From Perkinsus chesapeaki (taxonomy: Eukaryota; Perkinsozoa; Perkinsida; Perkinsidae), in contig JAAPAO010000336.1 of assembly GCA_013115145.1 (NCBI GenBank), positions 1-38,381 of the forward strand: 38,381 nt of DNA, in the 5' to 3' direction. Each line of letters opens with the position of its first letter. The stretch's first letter is position 1. Shown here piece after piece: positions 34,001 through 38,381 of the stretch. Under the pieces are notes generated by a model, which was not told the DNA's origin, did no database searches, and was given only the letters and a program-made list of their open reading frames with translations. Position numbers and translations under genes: made by a program.

Positions 34001-34494
34001 ATGGTGGGCTTTTGGCTGACGAGACGGCCGGGGTTGAGAGCGAGGACGAGTCGGCTGTGTTGGAGTCGGCTGTGCATTCAAGTGAGAGTCAGAAATGCTC
34101 TAAAGTGGTATCCTCGAGTTGTCCTCGAGAGACTGTACGGCTTCACGAAGAAGATGACAGCCTTGCCTGCAGCGAGATCAGTCATTCGGAGGACGAGAAG
34201 CAGCTGACGGGAAGTGCCCGCCAAATTGATGTGGAAGGCATCCAGTCTGACCGACTCGGCGACTGCTCACGTGATGATGTTGATGATGTCGACATTCGCA
34301 CTAGTCGAGATCCTGCTGGAGCATCCTGCAATAGAGCACATGCTTCTGAGGTACGTCGGTTGCGCCAACTACACCAAAGGTGATTTCAGGTCGTGGAAGT
34401 GGAGGCAAAGGAGGAGTGTGAAATGATGGATAGAAGTAAGGGCTTCGGTCATCAACGGCTTGTTTCCTATGGCAACCTTAAGCAATCGAAATAG
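31090..34494 (+). CDS. Two-helix membrane protein with long acidic Ser-rich tail, ten exons (631 aa)
   Basis: Exons 31090-31279, 31591-31681, 32327-32393, 32556-32709, 32756-32911, 32955-33002, 33050-33159, 33209-33295, 33463-34350 and 34390-34494 join to 632 codons in frame, all with GT-AG introns. The first 63 residues are polar and probably disordered. A conserved-looking DQLDPAMWFTEGPGEPPLEE block precedes two hydrophobic helices, about 103-122 and 127-148, separated by the short turn RAPK, so they form a tight hairpin. Then come WPRKRNVVLP, a Gly-rich segment, a Lys/Arg-rich stretch (MKKNKKGKD), and about 295 residues of acidic, Ser-rich, low-complexity sequence. A membrane-anchored scaffold with a flexible cytosolic tail fits, but no family is recognised. 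If the last two exons are skipped, a stop at 33314-33316 would give a short form that ends just before an AATAAA hairpin. Confidence 0.72.
31741..31930. repeat. Imperfect tandem duplication of about 120 bp
   Basis: GATTTTGCA...CTACTGAC.AGGAGTTTGGCTCTGAA occurs at 31758-31810 and again at 31877-31930. The ends are identical, and the bases before GATTTTGC are also alike (GTGTGCTGCGTA and GTGTCGCACC). It lies in intron 2 of the two-helix membrane protein gene. Confidence 0.7.
33323..33345 (+). promoter_or_regulatory. AATAAA inside a perfect 11-bp-arm hairpin
   Basis: TTTTGGTTTTA and TAAAACCAAAA surround a single A, so the loop carries AATAAA. It sits in intron 8, seven bases after the stop that would be used if the donor at 33296 is not spliced. 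It could be an internal polyadenylation site. Confidence 0.5.
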
Positions 34495-34646
34495 ACCATG
34501 ATACACGTGGCGTCTCCTACACACCGCTGGGGGTCGTAAAGTTAACGACGTAAACTTTCATCAATTCCTCGCCAATAAAAAAGCATTCTTGACTGATGCG
34601 GGCTCATCTGTATTCTGTGAATTTACTTATGATCTACTATAATGTT

Positions 34647-34728
34647 CGACAGCGGCAGGATTCGAACCTGCGCGGGCAGAGCCCAGTGGATTTCTAGTCC
34701 ACCTCCTTAACCACTCGGACACGCTGTC
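34647..34728 (-). tRNA. tRNA-Ser (anticodon AGA)
   Basis: The minus strand from 34728 reads GACAGCGTGTCCGAGTGGTT and folds as an 82-base class II tRNA. The acceptor stem is GACAGCG with CGCTGTC, the anticodon stem is GTGGA/TCCAC around loop CTAGAAA (anticodon AGA), there is a long variable arm typical of serine tRNAs, and the T-arm is GCAGG-TTCGAAT-CCTGC. There is no intron. The discriminator base is G (34647). The A-box (TGTCCGAGTGG) and B-box (GGTTCGAATCC) are intact. The nearest T-run able to stop RNA polymerase III is about 65 bases downstream (near 34580). It reads UCU codons (and UCC/UCA if A34 is inosine). Confidence 0.97.
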
Positions 34729-34734
34729 CACGTC

Positions 34735-35002
34735 ATGCTGAAAACTGTTTCTACTCTGTGGAGACTGCCCCCTCAAAGATACTATCCAGCAGAAGGGAAC
34801 TCTCAATCCACTGACTGCTTCCATATGCCATACACAACCGGACTGCTAAAGTCTGAGCAGGTCTTTATGAGGCGCATCGCATGCTCTTTTTTGAAGTATA
34901 AGAAGTGGAAATGTGATGGTCAATCCTAATGAATAAATTAAATTAATTTTAATAACCTGAATCGCAATATGGAGCTCGTTATACTACTTCCGCATTTCTC
35001 AG
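34735..35002. other. Spacer between the tRNA and the next gene; no clear exon
   Basis: A plus-strand frame at 34735-34929 is open but has no splice-phase link to the exon at 35003. The first exon of the next gene should lie in or beyond this stretch. Confidence 0.35.
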
Positions 35003-37545
35003 CTCCACTCCCGAGAAGATTGGATCTGGAGGAGCCCCGGTACTATTCCTGTTCGACGCAAACAGAACCTCAAAAGAAAGGTACTCCCGCACTTTGGCAC
35101 TTACAGTGTATTACATCGGTCATCTTCAGCAAAGAAAAGAAGACTTGTTGCCAGACAGAGTCCTAAGATGCCAGTCAAGGTAAGTGCGGTTGACGCCTTA
35201 CGCGTTTGTTATGGTGCTGCCTAAATGGGCCTACAGATTTGCTCATCTTCTCACATGAGTCAAGAAATAACGCGTTTCCGCTTGAAAGGAAGCGAAGGGC
35301 AATCTAATGGCAAAGCATGATTCTTTAGCCCTTCCTCACTATTAACCTCAATGTGCCTTCAGATTCAAAGGCCAGTGCATGCGCCCTTGTCGGCTGAGGG
35401 TGGTGGTCACCTTAGCCCACCTCTCACTTCGCGGCGTCCTGCCTGGGGCGCAGGGAAGCCTCGAGAAGTGCCTGGTAAGGTCTGTTGGAAATTGGGATAC
35501 CGGAGCCCATATTGAGAGACATATTCGTTCGGCTTTGCCGCTCGAGACTTGGAATTTGGTGGGGGAAAGGAGAAGACTTGATTCAGAAATGCGTTTCCCT
35601 CACTGAAAAAAAACTTTACGAATAGACTATAGAGAACATATATCTGGAAGGTCATCGATTAAGCCGCCATAGTTGTTCATAAATCCTAGAAGAAGTCGAC
35701 TGGCTGCGAATACGTTGCGCAGTGTGTATAACAATGTCCCTCAGAGAGCTCATTCCACATTCCATCACATCATCACCCCAATAAACAACATCATGACCCG
35801 CACCGATGGGCTCGGTTAGCAGCAGGCTACTGTGCGGAGGGGCCACAAACTCATTATACGCATCACCACGACGCTGGAGGGGAGAACCCTCTTCACCATC
35901 TTTACCACGAACCGAGTCGGAAAGAAGTGTCTTCCGCCACTAAAGCGAAGAAGGGGAAGTTCTCGCCACCTCCGCGAAGGGCAATGCAGGAGGAGAGACT
36001 TGAGGTACAGAGAACAATTGCTGCTCGGGCGTGCACAGTGTGACGGAGATCTAGGAGTTATCTAGCCTTACAGAGATGTGCTCCTCAGAAATCTTTGTGT
36101 GTTCCTTATGCGGCAGAGATATAATGGGATTCAGCGGAAATAGCAAATATGTTTTTAGGGGAAAAACAGCATACGATGAATTTGTCCCGAGAGTGTTTGG
36201 TGTGTCTCGGTGAGGCTATATTTGCATGTTTATATTAGGTTATACATGCTCATATGCTATATCTTTATTTGTTGTACTCTGCCTTTATATTTATTTGCTA
36301 TGTTCGGTGATGATGAAATGGTATCTTTTACCCGCAAGACAATTCTCTACTTGTCTTCAGCCTATGCGAGAAGTCCCTATGGTTTTAACAGAAGATCCCG
36401 TGTTGGTCGAGATGCCAGCAATCCCTACCGAGCTTCGAAGGCAGAAGACAACAGTCGCTCTAGTGGTCGTCGATGCCGAAGCAAGAACGTTTGCGTCTGT
36501 TGGTGAGATAGGCGAAGGTGAGGCATCGGAAGTTGTGCCTTATCTCACTTATTGCATTCAGGGTTTATTCTCAACGACTCATACACTTACGTTGGCAAAT
36601 GCAACAGTGCTCTCTGCGATGGCCAAGGTGATCCGCATTGCAGCTTGCCCTGTATGATTCTCTTCGACCTTTCAGTAGATCTTGACCAGTTGCTTCCTCG
36701 ACGTCCGGGGTCAGTCATGAGAGCGAGATCTGAGCTCCCCAGGAAGATGAACAACGTGGGTCCTGGGATGAACCCGCGTTGGATTCTATTTTTTGGAATC
36801 TGCGTCCCCTGTTCAAATGTTATTCCGTCCTCTGTTCAAATGTTATTCCGTCCCCTGTTCAAATTTATCGTTGCTGCTCATTTGATAGATTTTGTTTCCG
36901 TATTTTATATTGGTTCCATTACCCGGTAACTAATGATTGTGTCGCTCAGGTTGCGGAGGGCAGCATTCCGGAAGCCCAGTTCAATTACGATAATAGACAA
37001 GGGCGGCCTATATCGGCGAGTCCGGTGAGGCAGATGGTCGCTCAATTTACTGGGCAACCGATACTGTTGCCTCATCATGTGTTAGAGGTCTCCCAACTAC
37101 TTAGTGTTTTCAAGGTAAACGTTCGCATCTCCAGCGTGCAGACCAGAAACGTTGAAACTCTCGACGAGCTCCCAGAAAGAGAATCTGTCGGAGGAAAGGT
37201 AGGTAAATCGATTAGATCCTTCTCGGTAGGAACCCGAATACTGAGCTGCGATGGGCCCTCCAGTGTGTTCGCTCCCGCAACCACCGACGCTGTTGCCTTG
37301 TTTCAGAAGTATCGCTTGGCCTCTTCGAATGCTCGAGAGCATCACTCTACAATAACATACAGCACGCCAAGCCTAGGTGACGCCAGGAAGGTGAGATGTT
37401 CTGTCACCCATCTCCGTGTGATAACTTGGTCATTTCTCAGTCCTCAAATGTGCCAAGGAAGACGCCTTCGAGCTATCCTAAAGTGGACAGCGACCGCGGT
37501 GTAGACTTCACTCGTACGACTTATCGTACACCATTTCGTCCATGA
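35003..37545 (+). CDS. Basic, proline-rich multi-exon protein with CxxxLCDGQ motif (5' end missing)
   Basis: A phase-consistent chain is 35003-35080, 35107-35179, 35363-35474, 35823-36004, 36361-36517, 36562-36627, 36676-36755, 36950-37390 and 37441-37545 (TGA). It gives about 430 residues: STPEKIGSGG, a Lys/Arg stretch AKKRRLVARQSPKMP that could be a nuclear signal, a His/Pro-rich segment (HYTHHHDAGG), TTVALVVVDAEARTF, GKCNSALCDGQ, GSIPEAQFNYDNRQG, and a Ser/Thr/Arg-rich tail ending in RTPFRP. Alternative frames at 35003-35179 are also open (one contains STQTEPQKK), so the first two exons are uncertain. In the region 36518-36561 the spliced reading conflicts with similarity to the 28-kb protein, which would require reading HSGFIL through the intron. 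No enzyme domain is seen. Nuclear or RNA-associated function is only a guess. Confidence 0.58.
36809..36866. repeat. 23-bp tandem repeat, about 2.5 copies
   Basis: CTGTTCAAATGTTATTCCGT recurs at 36809, 36832 and (in part) 36855. It lies in the intron 36756-36949. Confidence 0.88.
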
Positions 37546-38244
37546 AACAACCTAAGATACCTTCTGGTCTTTCGAGGCCTGCTCAAAGGTCACCTTACCA
37601 ACTACAGCATGCTATAGTGTTACCCTTTATTGCTGCTGTTTGAGACTTTGCTGCTGTTAATAGCTACCCACTTTGCGTTTATTACTTTCCGGAGGGCCCT
37701 AGTGGTGGGCTTAGGCCTACGCGTTGCCGCTGGGACTTTGAAAGTCGGTCGCGCTTCCGAGTGACATCCGCGCTTCGCCCGGATTTTTGTTTTGCACGCA
37801 TGCCCATATCTATTCGCACTGCTAAAATTTGTATATGTACGAGCTCACGTGGTTGTTGATAGGGGCCTCATGCGAAATGCTCTCTGATGTTTGGATTACC
37901 TCACTGCATTGCAAATCGTAGTGCCCTTCTTGACAAATGTGTATCGTTATTTTCTCTCCCCACGTATATGAATTCTTATAGGGACGCTATTAGTACAGAT
38001 TATTGTCCTTCATCTAGTCTGTATAGGAAGATTTATCATTTTCATATGAAATGTCACACTCTTTACTATGCATTCTTACATAGTGTCTTTTCATATTGGT
38101 TCTTCAATCGTTTGCATTTACCCATTTACCTTCGAAGAAATCGCACCCGTTATTAATTTTATTATCGCATTACTCATGTTGTTGTTACATTACAGAACGG
38201 TTTATTGCCCCTCCCTTTCGCAGGCTGATCAATTCTATCCAACC
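37546..38244. other. Intergenic region and possible 5' UTR intron
   Basis: No gene is seen. The open frame 37887-38156 has no family signal and looks AT-rich and intron-like. A strong acceptor (ccctttcgcag, ending 38223) suggests that an intron of the next gene ends here. Confidence 0.45.
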
Positions 38245-38319
38245 ATGGCCAGACAGCAGTACCATCATAACAACTCGGAATCGCCCTACAGCCGCCCTTC
38301 CTGCTACTCACGGCTGGCC
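38245..38319 (+). CDS. First coding exon of a further gene, cut by the window edge
   Basis: ATG at 38245 opens 25 codons (MARQQYHHNNSESPYSRPSC, then YSRLA) ending exactly at the strong donor GTAAGT (38320). The sequence is polar, with Gln, His, Asn and Ser, and is probably disordered. The acceptor at 38223 means that either a 5' UTR intron precedes it or the exon starts at ADQFYPT and the real start is further upstream. Confidence 0.55.
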
Positions 38320-38381
38320 GTAAGTGGGGCTGACATGGGATCAAATGCGAATAAAATTTTCCTTCGGATATCTCATCTTTA

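Noticed and set aside
35363-35540. Degenerate retroviral-type zinc knuckle (KVCWKLGY...)
   Set aside because: Only one Cys is kept, and the segment lies across a good donor (GTAAGG at 35475), so the knuckle-like residues would be intronic.
1-38381. CRISPR arrays, bacterial operons, riboswitches
   Set aside because: No regularly spaced direct repeats with unique spacers and no bacterial gene organisation; the window is intron-rich and eukaryotic.

Overview
The window is eukaryotic nuclear DNA. Most real genes are broken into many small exons by short GT-AG introns (about 26 to 600 bp), and exon phases join exactly across most junctions I could trace. Coding composition is balanced, spacing is moderate, and many proteins are not recognisable. 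This would fit an alveolate protist such as Perkinsus, but that assignment is inference: no single gene here proves it. Because introns are dense, long open frames are a poor guide, and several genes below were assembled by hand from splice signals and phase.

Left end (1-5.4 kb): the catalytic half of a tyrosine recombinase from a mobile element, then a gene-poor stretch full of hairpins. Next comes an AT-rich island (about 2.44-4.17 kb) carrying a broken isocitrate lyase with frameshifts, three in-frame TAA codons and an internal 56-bp inverted repeat. Its composition differs sharply from both flanks.

5.4-7.2 kb: an intron-free 586-residue secreted or membrane glycoprotein. 8.2-15.4 kb, minus strand: at least 19 exons, probably one gene, encoding a protein with EF-hand-like segments, a charged coiled coil and two CTFxP-type motifs. 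16.3-19.35 kb, plus strand: a complete ten-exon CAMK-like protein kinase with HGD in place of HRD. The two genes diverge from an AT-rich spacer with a 36-bp tandem repeat. Two of the kinase introns resemble each other and an intergenic sequence, as copied introns would.

19.4-29 kb is gene-poor or decayed. It holds scattered coding-like pieces, WD40-like segments in several frames (23.4-25.7 kb), a small minus-strand gene (26.1-26.9 kb), a truncated glycerolipid acyltransferase (27.0-27.8 kb), an intron-free 232-residue ORF with a cysteine-rich tail (28.0-28.7 kb), and several long perfect hairpins.

29.1-38.4 kb is a run of plus-strand multi-exon genes: an unrecognised gene (29.15-30.7 kb), a ten-exon two-helix membrane protein with a long acidic serine-rich tail (31.1-34.5 kb), a basic, proline-rich protein (35.0-37.5 kb), and the first exon of a further gene at the right edge. 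A minus-strand tRNA-Ser(AGA) lies between the last two complete genes.
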